Position numbers and translations under genes: made by a program. Of a stretch of 64,000 nucleotides of DNA, positions 28,172 through 37,600 are shown in pieces. The stretch is from Pantoea allii (GTDB lineage Bacteria; Pseudomonadota; Gammaproteobacteria; Enterobacterales; Enterobacteriaceae), in the NCBI RefSeq assembly GCF_002307475.1, contig NZ_NTMH01000031.1, positions 1 through 64,000 of the forward strand, written 5' to 3'. The notes below the pieces were generated by a model. That model did no database searches. It had not been told where the DNA came from and saw only the letters and a list, made by a program, of their open reading frames with translations. The stretch's first letter is position 1; each line of letters starts with the position of its first letter.

Positions 28172-28290
28172 GGTCCGTCTTACAATGGAAATATAAAGGA
28201 TCTATTTTGCCACTGCTGAGGTTAGATACAGCACAGAGCAGAACAGCAGAGCGTTCTGTCATCCCAGGAGCAATCTCTTAAGGGTAAGCT

Positions 28291-28578
28291 ATGAAAAATT
28301 CCTCCGTCAAAATGGCACTGAAAACAACGGTATTCTCGATCGCGACGTTTGTTACTTTTCAGAATGCAGCATTAGCGGCTCCCGACGCGCATCACTTATT
28401 TTCAATAAATGATCAACAGCCAGTTTCTTCTTTGTTCCAGAAAAACAAGCCGGATAATACGGGTAAAATTGAGCTTGCAGCACATCAAAAGCTGTCAAGC
28501 GGTCTGCGTATTAATACTGCCTGTGATGATACCGGTGAACCCTGCCCGCACGATGACACTCAGGATGACATGTCCTGA
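28291..28578 (+). CDS. Small secreted protein of unknown function
   Basis: 95 residues with a good signal peptide (about 1-30, ending AALAA) and a polar mature part of about 65 residues ending SSGLRINTACDDTGEPCPHDD. Two cysteines, Cys79 and Cys85 by my count, could form a disulfide in the C-terminal acidic tail. I recognise no family. A degraded copy of the same C-terminal pattern (INKACDD...C) is found at 47456-47578, so it belongs to a small family in this genome. Followed by a clear terminator. Confidence 0.65.
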   Translation: MKNSSVKMALKTTVFSIATFVTFQNAALAAPDAHHLFSINDQQPVSSLFQKNKPDNTGKIELAAHQKLSSGLRINTACDDTGEPCPHDDTQDDMS

Positions 28579-28630
28579 ATTCGACCTGCCGCACTTCCTG
28601 AGCTGAATAGTGATGGTTCGATTGGATCTC

Positions 28631-28652
28631 AACCGCCGAAGGGCGGTTTTTT
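28631..28652 (+). terminator. Rho-independent terminator of the small secreted-protein gene
   Basis: AACCGCC (28631-28637) and GGCGGTT (28642-28648) form a stem closed by GAAG and followed by TTTT. Confidence 0.85.
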
Positions 28653-28908
28653 AATATTGTCCTGCGCGGCTCAGACGGTATGTGCATCGCATCGCTAATG
28701 CCCATTTTTAACGCGGTTTGCCATCACATCTTTCCTTACCGGTTAACCGTTTCGCTTTAAAAATGAACGATCTGCGCCACGATAAATAAAATTCTTAACG
28801 GCGGTTAAACGGTTTGAAGATTTACTCACCCCGGCCAGCAGAAGTGTTCTGGTTAGCTATGCTCAGAAGACAGTAACCCGTTTTCGCTATTTATCAGGGA
28901 GTCATTCG

Positions 28909-29139
28909 ATGAAAAAACTTTCACTTATTCTTGTTACCGCAGGTCTGCTTATGGCGATGAGTTCACAGGCAGAGGCAAAAGGCTGTCTGAAGGGCGCGGC
29001 CGTGGGCGGTGTGGCGGGTCACGTTAAACATCACGGCGTTGCCGGTGCAGCAGCAGGCTGCGCAGTTGGCCACCATATGGCCAAAAAGAAACAGAAAGAG
29101 GCTGACAGTAAACAGCAGGGGCAACAGCAGGGCGGTTAA
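28909..29139 (+). CDS. Small exported glycine-zipper-like protein
   Basis: 76 residues: signal peptide 1-23 (ending AEA), then a Gly/Ala/His segment KGAAVGGVAGHVKHHGVAGAA with glycine-zipper spacing, and a Lys/Gln-rich tail. Short enteric envelope proteins of this make-up are common and usually uncharacterised. GGGAG precedes the ATG by 8 bases. A hairpin (CCTGCC 29154-29159 with GGCAGG 29174-29179) follows the stop. Confidence 0.75.
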   Translation: MKKLSLILVTAGLLMAMSSQAEAKGCLKGAAVGGVAGHVKHHGVAGAAAGCAVGHHMAKKKQKEADSKQQGQQQGG

Positions 29140-29281
29140 TCCTCCTGTTTATTCCTGCCCCTCTCTGAGAGGCGGCAGGAACGGGCTACACAGGTTTGGT
29201 CGCCCGCGCCTCTCTGTCCTGTCACACCCTGTTCAGCTCCTCCACGCATTGCTGTCCTCTTTTCTCCTTCGCCGCAGTACC

Positions 29282-29941
29282 TCAGCTCAGTAAGCTGGCT
29301 GCCACATTGACGGATAGCCCCAGAATAGCCAGATTAAAAATAAACGAGATGACCGACTGTAACAGCGCGAGTTTACGCATTTCCATCATGCCCGTTGCCA
29401 CATCAGCCGTCTGGGATGCCACCGCGATGGTAAATGAGAAGTACAGAAAATCCCAATAGGCGGGATTGGCAGGTTTTTCCGGGAAGATCAGCGGGATAAC
29501 GCCATGGCTCCGATGCAGGTAGTGCTGATGAGCATAGTGCATAGCAAATGAACTGGGCAGCAAGGCCCATGACGCAATGAGCGTCAATGCAGTCAGTAAC
29601 ATATGCAGGGCGCGCGGCGTACCCGTGAGACTTTTTAGCGTTGGTAGCTCGCTCATGATCGCGACGATGCTGATCATACAGGCAACAATCACCATCCCCA
29701 GAACCAACGTGGCGCTTTGATCCTGCATCTGGGCGATGTGCTTGATTTGGTCTGCCTCCGTGCGCAGCATACGAAACCAGATAAACCACAGATAAAGCCA
29801 TGCCAGCACGTTCCAGCCGATCAACAAACGCTGTAATTCCCCTAACTGCTCAGGCAAGAAGAAATAACAGATTACGCCTGCGGCGATGGAGATCAGCAGG
29901 CGCAGGCGAGCAAAGAGATGTGATGTCAGGGAAGAGGACAT
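29282..29941 (-). CDS. DUF1345 family membrane protein
   Basis: 219-residue inner-membrane protein with about five hydrophobic helices. The block NPAYWDFLYFSFTIAVASQTADVAT in the C-terminal half is the DUF1345 hallmark. The frame runs further up to 30082, but AGGA stands five bases before the ATG at 29941, which also begins the family's usual N-terminus. Function unknown; it is divergent from the guanidine operon. Confidence 0.85.
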   Translation of the reverse strand: MSSSLTSHLFARLRLLISIAAGVICYFFLPEQLGELQRLLIGWNVLAWLYLWFIWFRMLRTEADQIKHIAQMQDQSATLVLGMVIVACMISIVAIMSELPTLKSLTGTPRALHMLLTALTLIASWALLPSSFAMHYAHQHYLHRSHGVIPLIFPEKPANPAYWDFLYFSFTIAVASQTADVATGMMEMRKLALLQSVISFIFNLAILGLSVNVAASLLS

Positions 29942-30175
29942 GGTAATCCTGTTTTGACTGAATATTGAATCAGTTAACTGTAGTTGATGACGAGGAGCAT
30001 GGCACTGGAAGTATGCACGTAAGTGAACAATATCTCGCCTGGCCGCGCCCATTTCTTTATCAAAACAAGCCACTCTCAGCACTGATTATGTGCAACGCAC
30101 ATTCAACGCTCATCATTCTGGTGCTCATGATGCCCTTAAATTATGCATTCTACTGATTTATCACCCTTTAATTTC

Positions 30176-30191
30176 TGGCACGCCAATTGCT
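30176..30191 (+). promoter_or_regulatory. Sigma-54 promoter of the guanidine operon
   Basis: TGGCACGCCAATTGCT matches the -24/-12 consensus TGGCACG-N4-TTGCW at every fixed position. Transcription would start near 30203, about 40 nt before the riboswitch begins. Sigma-54 dependence points to NtrC and nitrogen limitation. Candidate activator sites lie in 30085-30135 (TGTGC-AAC-GCACA and GGTGC), but none is a full NtrC match. Confidence 0.82.
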
Positions 30192-30242
30192 AAAGTTTTA
30201 AAAGAAAGCAGCGCATCACACAATTTGTTATCGAATAGCCAG

Positions 30243-30332
30243 CTAGGGTTCCGGTTCACACAGGTGAACGTCTGGTCCGAGAGCAGGCGACCTCTGCGAG
30301 GTTACACGGCGGGACAAAAGCCCGGGAGACAG
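30243..30332 (+). ncRNA. Guanidine-I (ykkC) riboswitch aptamer
   Basis: The conserved blocks of the ykkC class follow in order: CTAGGGTTCCG (30243-30253), GGTCCGAGAG (30274-30283), the GACCTCTGCGAGGTTACACGGC arm (30289 onward) and GGGACAAAAGCCCGGGAGA (30311-30329). It is the leader of the guanidine ABC transporter/carboxylase operon. Guanidinium binding to the aptamer prevents the downstream terminator from forming, so expression rises with guanidine. Confidence 0.95.
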
Positions 30333-30370
30333 CAGCACCTTTGGGTGTCGCGCTGCTCCCGTTTTTTTTT
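30324..30370 (+). terminator. Riboswitch-controlled intrinsic terminator
   Basis: GGGAGACAGCAGCACC (30324-30339) folds on GGTGTCGCGCTGCTCCC (30344-30360) and is followed by nine T residues. The 5' arm shares GGGAGA with the aptamer, which is the switching overlap typical of ykkC RNAs. Confidence 0.92.
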
Positions 30371-30390
30371 GTGCCAACCAGAGGTTAACC

Positions 30391-31449
30391 ATGAAGACAT
30401 CGCCGCTCCTCCGCTCACTTTTTCTGTCGCTGGCGCTGCTGGCCAGCTTTCCCTCTTTCGCCGCAGTAAAAAAAGAGTTCAACATCTGCTGGACTATCTA
30501 TGCGGGCTGGATGCCCTGGGGCACCATCAGCAACGAAAAAATCATCGATAAATGGGCCAGTAAATACGGCATCAAAATTAATATCGTGCAACTCAATGAC
30601 TATATCGAATCCATCAATCAGTACACGGCGGGTCAGTTTGACGGCTGCACCATGACCAATATGGATGCATTGACCATCCCAGCAGCAGGCGGCGTCGATA
30701 CGACAGCACTGATTACCGGCAGCTATTCCGATGGTAATGACGGTGTCGTGCTAAAAGGGGTGAATAAAAAACTCAGCGATCTGAAAGGGATGTCGGTTTA
30801 TCTGCCTGAGCTTTCGGTGTCGCACTATCTGCTGGTCCGTGGTCTGGAAAAAGCCGGACTGCAGGAAAAAGACGTTAAAGTCGTCAATACCTCAGATGCG
30901 GATATTGTCTCGGCTTTCGGCACCAGCAACGTACGGGCGGCAGTGGCCTGGAATCCACAGCTTTCGGTTATCAAAAAGACCCCGCAAACCACAGAAGTGT
31001 TCAGCTCTTCGGAAGTGCCCGGCGAACTGATTGATATGATGGTCGTGAATACCCAAACCTTAAAAGATAATCCCGCCTTGGGCAAAGCGCTGACCGGTGC
31101 CTGGTTTGAAATGATGAGCAAAATGCAGGCTGGCGATACGCAGGCGCTGAGTGCCATGGCTGCCGATTCCGGCATTGATCTCGCCGGTTACAAAGCACAG
31201 CTGAAAACGACCCATCTGTTCTGGACCCCTGCCGACACGCTGACCTTTATCTCCTCGCCGGATCTGGCGAAAACCATGCAGCGGGTTGCGACATTTTCCT
31301 TCGATAAAGGATTGCTGGGAGAGGGCGCACAAAGTGCTGACTTTATCGGCATGATGTTTCCCGGCAACACCACCGTCGGCAATACAGCAAACATCAAACT
31401 GCGTTTCGACGACAGCTATCTGAAGATGGCTGCTGCGGGCAAGCTGTAA
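30391..31449 (+). CDS. Guanidine/urea-type ABC transporter substrate-binding protein
   Basis: 352-residue periplasmic protein of the NMT1/taurine-binding-like class: signal peptide 1-24 (ending SFA), then FNICWTIYAGWMPWG with the aromatic-rich ligand entry, NQYTAGQFDGCTMTNMDAL and AVAWNPQLSVI. Proteins of this type annotated as 'putative urea ABC transporter substrate-binding' sit in ykkC-controlled carboxylase operons. GAGG lies six bases before the ATG. It is the first gene behind the guanidine-I riboswitch, so guanidine is the probable ligand. Confidence 0.88.
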   Translation: MKTSPLLRSLFLSLALLASFPSFAAVKKEFNICWTIYAGWMPWGTISNEKIIDKWASKYGIKINIVQLNDYIESINQYTAGQFDGCTMTNMDALTIPAAGGVDTTALITGSYSDGNDGVVLKGVNKKLSDLKGMSVYLPELSVSHYLLVRGLEKAGLQEKDVKVVNTSDADIVSAFGTSNVRAAVAWNPQLSVIKKTPQTTEVFSSSEVPGELIDMMVVNTQTLKDNPALGKALTGAWFEMMSKMQAGDTQALSAMAADSGIDLAGYKAQLKTTHLFWTPADTLTFISSPDLAKTMQRVATFSFDKGLLGEGAQSADFIGMMFPGNTTVGNTANIKLRFDDSYLKMAAAGKL

Positions 31450-31473
31450 TAACTGATCTCGGGAGTTCATGTC

Positions 31474-32289
31474 ATGCGCCACATCAATCGCCATCCCCGA
31501 CAGGGGATGCGCCTGACGCTAATGCTATTGCCGTTTGTGTTATTGATCGCCACCTGGTTTATCGGTTCGGCGGTGCGGCTGGAGGCTAATCCGCAGGACA
31601 AGCTGCTGCCTGGTCTGTCACAAATGATCGCAGCCGTTGACCGGATGGCATTGACCCCCGATAAGCGCAGTGGTGAGTATCTGCTGTGGGCTGACACGCT
31701 GATTAGCCTCAGCCGTTTGCTGATTGGCCTGACGCTCTCTTCGCTGATTGGCTTGTGTATTGGTATCGCCGCTGGCGTCTTCCCGTTGTATCGCGCGGCG
31801 CTCTCGCCGCTCATGACCGTGATTTCGATGATCCCACCGCTGGCTATCCTGCCGGTGCTGTTTATCGTTTTCGGGTTAGATGAGCTATCGAAAGTCATGC
31901 TCATCGTTATCGGCATTACACCAATGCTGGCGCGTGACCTTGAACAGCGCGCGCGCGAAATCCCCGCAGAGCTGTTTATCAAAGCACAAACCCTTGGTGC
32001 TAATAGCTGGACGGTCGTCCTGCGGGTAGTGCTACCCCAGCTTTTATCGCGCCTTATTACCTCGTTGCGACTGCTGCTGGGATCGGCCTGGCTGTTTTTG
32101 ATCTCCGGTGAGGCGATTTCCGCTACTGCCGGTCTGGGTTACCGCATTTTCCTGGTTCGACGCTACATGGCGATGGACGTGATTATTCCTTATGTCATCT
32201 GGATAACGCTCATCGCGTGGCTGATGGATTTGGCCTTAAGGCAATTGCATAAAACCTGCTTCAAGTGGGCGGAAGGAGGCCAGGGATGA
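31474..32289 (+). CDS. Guanidine-type ABC transporter permease
   Basis: 271-residue inner-membrane protein of the SsuC/TauC class, six helices predicted. The coupling motif is ELFIKAQTLGANSWTVVLRVVLPQLLSRLITSLRL. It shares ATGA with the ATPase gene. Part of the guanidine-I-controlled transcript. Confidence 0.88.
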   Translation: MRHINRHPRQGMRLTLMLLPFVLLIATWFIGSAVRLEANPQDKLLPGLSQMIAAVDRMALTPDKRSGEYLLWADTLISLSRLLIGLTLSSLIGLCIGIAAGVFPLYRAALSPLMTVISMIPPLAILPVLFIVFGLDELSKVMLIVIGITPMLARDLEQRAREIPAELFIKAQTLGANSWTVVLRVVLPQLLSRLITSLRLLLGSAWLFLISGEAISATAGLGYRIFLVRRYMAMDVIIPYVIWITLIAWLMDLALRQLHKTCFKWAEGGQG

Positions 32290-33062
32290 GTTTTATCGAT
32301 ATCAAAAATATCTGGCAGGAATACGGTGACCACGTGGTGCTGGAGCGCATCAATTTGCAGGTGAAAGAGGGCGAGTTCTGCTCAATGGTTGGCGCGTCCG
32401 GCTGCGGTAAATCGACGTTTTTACGTCTGCTGCTTGGCCAGGAAAAGCCAACCAGGGGAGAAATCATGCTCGATGGCAAGACGCTGGCGGCGGAACCCGA
32501 TCGCAGCCGTGGCGTGGTATTCCAGCGCTATTCAGTATTTCCGCATCTTAACGTACTGGATAACGTCGCCATTGGTCTCGAACTGGCGGCTTCACCGCTG
32601 TTTGGCCGTTTGTTTGGCGCAAGAAAACGCGATGCCCGTCAGCGGGCGCAACTGATGCTGGAGAAAGTAGGGCTAGGGCACGCGCTCGATAAATACCCGG
32701 CGCAGCTTTCCGGCGGGATGCAGCAGCGGTTGGCGATTGCTCAGGCTTTCGTCATGCAGCCGCGGGTGCTGCTGCTTGATGAGCCTTTCGGCGCGCTGGA
32801 CCCCGGCATTCGCAAAGATATGCATGCGTTGCTGCTCCAGCTGTGGAGCGAAACCCGAATGACGGTGTTTATGGTCACCCACGATCTTGCGGAAGGCTTC
32901 AACCTGGGCACCCGGCTGCTGGTTTTCGACAAAGTGCGCCTTGACCCCCAGGCACCCAACGCATGGGGCGCGCGCGTGACTTACGACATCCCGCTCAATG
33001 AAGCGCGCATGGCGCAACTGGTAACCGGTAGTAACAATAATCTTTATGCATTAAGGAGATAG
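32286..33062 (+). CDS. Guanidine-type ABC transporter ATP-binding protein
   Basis: 258-residue ATPase with Walker A GASGCGKST, signature LSGGMQQRLAIAQA and Walker B LLLDEPFGALDPGIR, plus the H-loop MVTHDLAEG. The start at 32286 overlaps the permease stop by 4 bp and has AAGGAGG upstream; the longer frame from 32265 is not credible. Close to SsuB/TauB ATPases. Confidence 0.9.
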   Translation: MSFIDIKNIWQEYGDHVVLERINLQVKEGEFCSMVGASGCGKSTFLRLLLGQEKPTRGEIMLDGKTLAAEPDRSRGVVFQRYSVFPHLNVLDNVAIGLELAASPLFGRLFGARKRDARQRAQLMLEKVGLGHALDKYPAQLSGGMQQRLAIAQAFVMQPRVLLLDEPFGALDPGIRKDMHALLLQLWSETRMTVFMVTHDLAEGFNLGTRLLVFDKVRLDPQAPNAWGARVTYDIPLNEARMAQLVTGSNNNLYALRR

Positions 33063-33066
33063 TTTG

Positions 33067-33795
33067 ATGACCGCACTTTTTCACTCCTCACCCAGCCTGC
33101 GCGAAGAGCGGCTTCCCGGCGGGGCGCATACCTCGTTCATTTTGCGCAAGGGGCAAATTCTGCGCCTGACCGATATCGACGGCGGGGCTAACGTCAGCAT
33201 GATGATGCTTAACCCTCACGAAAAAAGTGAACGCCTGAATCTGCCGGATACGCTTAAGGGCCAACATACCGCTCGCCTGACAGCCGGGCATTGCTTCTAT
33301 TCCGATATGGGCCGTGTGTTGGCCGGTATTGTCGCGGATAGTTGCGGCTGGCACGACCCGTTCGGCGGGGTACTCAATGCAGAGGAAACGCGTAATAAGT
33401 ACGGTACGGGCCGCTACCAGGAACTGCGTAACGGCTTCTACCGTAACGGTGTCGATAATCTCCTGGTGGAGATGGGCAAATGGGATCTGGGCCTTGAAGA
33501 TTTGCTGATGGTTGTCAACTTCTTTAGCAAAGTGAGTGTTGATAAAGACGGCCGCTTTACGTTTCACCGGGACAATAGTCGCGCGGGGGATTACGTCGAG
33601 CTGTTTTCACCTATGGATGCGCTGATAGTACTGACTGCGCTGCCACATCCTCAGGACCCCGCCGCTGAATACGATCCGCGCCCGATCCAACTGAGCTGGT
33701 ATCAGGCTGACGATGTGCAGGCAGTGACGGAAGCGCTATTCACACGCGATGAAAATCAGCGCGCGTTCCTCAATACCCAACTCTTTTCCCTGTAA
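33067..33795 (+). CDS. Urea carboxylase-associated protein 1 (DUF1989), carboxyguanidine deiminase subunit type
   Basis: 242-residue cytoplasmic protein. [56 protein letters not shown] and [33 protein letters not shown] are the DUF1989 hallmarks. In guanidine carboxylase operons two such proteins form carboxyguanidine deiminase (CgdAB), releasing ammonia to give allophanate. AGGAG precedes the ATG by 9 bases; a TTG codon directly before it is an alternative. I cannot say which of the two is CgdA. Confidence 0.87.
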   Translation: MTALFHSSPSLREERLPGGAHTSFILRKGQILRLTDIDGGANVSMMMLNPHEKSERLNLPDTLKGQHTARLTAGHCFYSDMGRVLAGIVADSCGWHDPFGGVLNAEETRNKYGTGRYQELRNGFYRNGVDNLLVEMGKWDLGLEDLLMVVNFFSKVSVDKDGRFTFHRDNSRAGDYVELFSPMDALIVLTALPHPQDPAAEYDPRPIQLSWYQADDVQAVTEALFTRDENQRAFLNTQLFSL

Positions 33796-33805
33796 GGAGG
33801 CTGTG

Positions 33806-34441
33806 ATGACCCTTATCAACAGTAACCGTCGTCCTGAAGATGCCGTTTATCGCCATGTGATCCCGGCGGGAGAGCCCTGGCTATTTGAGGTAAAGAAAGG
33901 GCAAACGCTGCGCCTGCTCGACCTCGAAGGTAATCAGGCGATTGATACGCTGTTTTACAATGCTGATAACCCACGCGAACGCTACGATCCGCAGCGCACG
34001 CTACGTCGTCAAGGTAACGCTTACCTGACGGCGGGCAGCGTCCTCTATTCAAATCTCGGCAATCCGCTGCTGACTATCGTTGCCGATACCTGTGGACGCC
34101 ACGATACCCTTGGTGGTGCCTGCGCGCAGGAGAGTAATACCGTGCGCTATGCCCACGACAAACGCTATATGCACAGTTGCCGGGATAATTTTCTCTGTGC
34201 CTGCCTACACGATGGCCGCCTGCATAAGCGCGATATCGGGGCCAATATCAACTTTTTTATGAATGTCCCCGTGACGCCGGAAGGCAGCCTGACCTTTGAG
34301 GACGGTATATCGGCCGCAGGAAAATACGTTGAGTTGTTTGCCGAATGTAACGCCGTGGTGCTGATCTCCAACTGTCCGCAGTTGAACAACCCCTGCAATG
34401 GCTGGAACCCTACGCCTGCAGAGGTGCTGGTATGGAACTGA
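33806..34441 (+). CDS. Urea carboxylase-associated protein 2 (DUF1989), carboxyguanidine deiminase subunit type
   Basis: 211-residue paralogue of the preceding protein. [63 protein letters not shown] (metal/cysteine site) and [35 protein letters not shown] mark the family. The ATG at 33806 has AAGGAGG seven bases ahead, 10 bp after the upstream stop. With its partner it should form the heteromeric deiminase. Confidence 0.88.
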   Translation: MTLINSNRRPEDAVYRHVIPAGEPWLFEVKKGQTLRLLDLEGNQAIDTLFYNADNPRERYDPQRTLRRQGNAYLTAGSVLYSNLGNPLLTIVADTCGRHDTLGGACAQESNTVRYAHDKRYMHSCRDNFLCACLHDGRLHKRDIGANINFFMNVPVTPEGSLTFEDGISAAGKYVELFAECNAVVLISNCPQLNNPCNGWNPTPAEVLVWN

Positions 34442-34540
34442 GTCAACGGCAGTAACAGCGATGTCTGGCCTTCCGGCTTTTCGCTGTTAGCACCGACCAC
34501 CTGAACACGTACACCGACGCACCCATCTTACGTGCCGGTT

Positions 34541-34591
34541 GGCCCCGGGGACGGCCCCAGGGGAACATCGAATGTTGCGGGACGGCCCGCT
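34541..34591 (+). ncRNA. Guanidine-II (mini-ykkC) riboswitch before the carboxylase gene
   Basis: Two hairpins with the invariant ACGR loop: GGGG-ACGG-CCCC (34547-34558) and GCGGG-ACGG-CCCGC (34577-34590). A third small hairpin, AACAT-CGA-ATGTT (34564-34576), fills the linker. Paired ACGR hairpins define this class. It lies inside the operon, 168 bp after the second DUF1989 stop is passed, and ends about 20 nt before the start codon, so it probably acts on ribosome access: free hairpins with guanidine, sequestered start without. Confidence 0.9.
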
Positions 34592-34609
34592 TCCCTGAGA
34601 GTTCCGCTT

Positions 34610-37600
34610 ATGTTTGATAGCTTACTGATTGCCAATCGCGGCGCGATCGCCTGCCGCATCTTGCGTACCCTGCGCGCCATGCAGGTGAAGGGCATCGCCG
34701 TGTACTCTGAAGCAGACCTGAGCAGTCTGCATATCCGCGATGCGGATGAAGCTTTAAGCCTCGGTGACGGCCCGGCGATGCAAACCTATCTGGTGGCTGA
34801 AAAAATCATCGCCGCGGCGCAGCAAAGCGGGGCCAACGCGATTCACCCTGGCTACGGTTTTCTCTCAGAAAACGCCGCATTCGCCGAAGCCTGTGAAAAA
34901 GCAGGGCTGATTTTTGTCGGACCAACGCCACAGCAGCTGCGTACCTTTGGCCTGAAACACACCGCCCGAGCCCTGGCCAAAGCAGAAGGTGTGCCGCTGC
35001 TGGAAGGGAGTGAACTGCTGGCTGATATCGACGACGCCAGCCGCGCAGCAGAGGCGGTAGGCTATCCAGTGATGCTCAAAAGCACCGCCGGAGGCGGCGG
35101 AATTGGTATGCGCGTCTGCCGGGATGTGCAGGAACTGGCGGAGGCGTTTGAAACGGTCCAGCGGCTGGGGCAAAACAATTTCAGCGATGCCGGCGTGTTT
35201 CTTGAAAAATACATTGAGCGCGCCCGTCATCTTGAGGTGCAGATCTTTGGCGATGGGCAGGGGAAGGTTATCGCTTTAGGCGTACGTGACTGTTCGGTAC
35301 AGCGGCGTAATCAGAAAGTGATTGAAGAGACACCGGCACCCAATCTCCCTGAAGGCATGGCGCAGGCGCTCTGCGCGGCGGCCATTTCGCTGGGCAAAGC
35401 CGTAAACTATCGCAGCGCTGGAACGGTTGAGTTTGTCTATGACAGCGTGGCGCAGCAGTTTTATTTTCTTGAAGTAAATACGCGCCTTCAAGTGGAGCAT
35501 GGCGTAACGGAGCAGGTCTGGGGCGTTGATCTGGTGCGATGGATGATTGAACTGGCGGCGGGCGATTTGCCCCCACTGGATGACTTGTTTGCCGGGCTAA
35601 AACCACAGGGGCATGCTATCCAGGCAAGAATTTATGCGGAAGATCCCGGCCGACAGTTCCAGCCTTCGCCCGGCCTGTTAACCGAAGTCGTCTTCCCGCC
35701 TGCCGATGGTGAAACGCTACGTATTGACCGCTGGGTCGAAGCGGGATGCGAAGTCCCGCCGTTTTTTGATCCTATGCTGGCAAAAACCATCGCCTGGCGT
35801 CCCAGCCGCGATGAGGCTATCGCCACGCTGACGCAGGCGCTGGCGGAGACCCGGTTATACGGCGTAGAAACTAATCGCTTGTACCTGATGCAAATTTTGG
35901 CGTTCGCTCCCTTTGCCGCAGGCGAACCCTGGACCCGCTGTCTTGAGCAACTGTGTTATCGAGCCGCCACGGTTGAGGTGCTGAGTGCCGGAACCCAAAC
36001 CAGCGTTCAGGACTACCCTGGGCGGCTGGGATACTGGGCGGTGGGCGTGCCGCCGTCGGGACCGATGGATGACCGCGCCCTGCGTTTCGGCAATCGGCTT
36101 TTGGGCAATGCCGAAGGGGAAGCCGCGCTGGAAATCACCCTTATGGGGCCAACTTTGAAATTTAATGCCTATGTTCAGGCGGTGATATGTGGTGCGCCCC
36201 TGGCTGCCACGCTAGAGGATGTTGCTGTGCCGATGGACTGTGTTTTTAGCATTCCGGCTGGCGCAACGCTGAAGCTGGGTGCGATTAGCCACGCGGGCGT
36301 CAGAAGCTATCTCTGTCTGAGCGGCGGCATTCAGGTGCCGGATTATTTGGGCAGTAAAAGCACGTTTACGCTTGGTCAGTTTGGCGGTCACGCCGGACGG
36401 GCGCTGCGCGGCGGCGATGTGTTGCATCTGGCTCCGCGAGCTGCCAGCCAGACCAGCGCAACGCTGCCCATCGCGCTGCGTACGGCACTCCCGCAGGTGC
36501 GTACGCTGCGGGTGATTTATGGCCCGCATGGCGCGCCGGAGTTCTTCGAGCCAGAATATATTGCGACTTTCTTTGCGACAGACTGGGAAGTGCATTTTAA
36601 CTCCAGCCGTACCGGTGTGCGCCTGATCGGACCAAAGCCGATCTGGGCGCGCGACAGCGGGGGAGAAGCGGGGTTGCATCCGTCAAATATTCACGATAAT
36701 CCTTACGCCGTCGGTGCCGTAGATTTTACAGGCGATATGCCGGTGATTCTGGGGCCGGATGGCCCCAGCCTGGGCGGTTTTGTCTGTCCGGTGACAGTGA
36801 TAGAAGCCGACCTCTGGCAGTTAGGGCAACTTAAAGCCGGCGATAAAGTGCGTTTTGTGGCCGTGGATTTAGCTACCGCCCGCCGACTGGCTGAAGGACG
36901 ACGCAACGAGTTAGCCACACTCGAGGTGCAGAAAATCACCTGGCAACCGGCCCCCTTGACGTCACCGATCATCATGACCTGCGGCGAGGGAGATAAACGC
37001 CTGGTAGCGCGCCTTTCCGGCGACACCCATTTGCTCCTTGAGGCAGGCGAGCCGGAGCTGGATCTGGTGCTGCGTTTTCGTATTCACGCCTTGATGCAGG
37101 CACTGGAAGCGCCATCCCGAAAGGGCGTAATTGATATCACGCCAGGGATTCGTTCACTGCAAATCCATTTTCAGCCTGAAACCCTGACGCTGGCCTCGCT
37201 GCTGACCTGGGTGCGCGATGAATGGGCGGCAGTATGCGTTAGCGACGACCTGCAGGTACCCACACGCGTGGTGCATTTGCCGCTCTCCTGGGATGATCCG
37301 GCCTGCCGGAAAGCCATAGAGAAATATATGACCACCGTACGCCATGACGCGCCGTGGTGCCCGAGTAACCTTGAGTTTATCCGCCGGATAAACGATCTGC
37401 CTGATGAAGAAGCAGTATGGAATACGGTGTTTGAAGCCAGCTACCTGGTGATGGGGCTGGGTGATGTGTATCTCGGTGCGCCAGTCGCGACGCCGCTTGA
37501 TCCGCGCCATCGTCTGGTAACCACCAAGTACAATCCGGCGCGTACCTGGACGGCAGAGAATTCGGTTGGCATTGGCGGTGCCTATCTGTGCGTTTACGGC

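Noticed and set aside
30085..30135. NtrC enhancer sites upstream of the guanidine operon
   Set aside because: TGTGC-N3-GCACA and isolated GGTGC half-sites are present, but none approaches the full NtrC consensus, so no feature is called.
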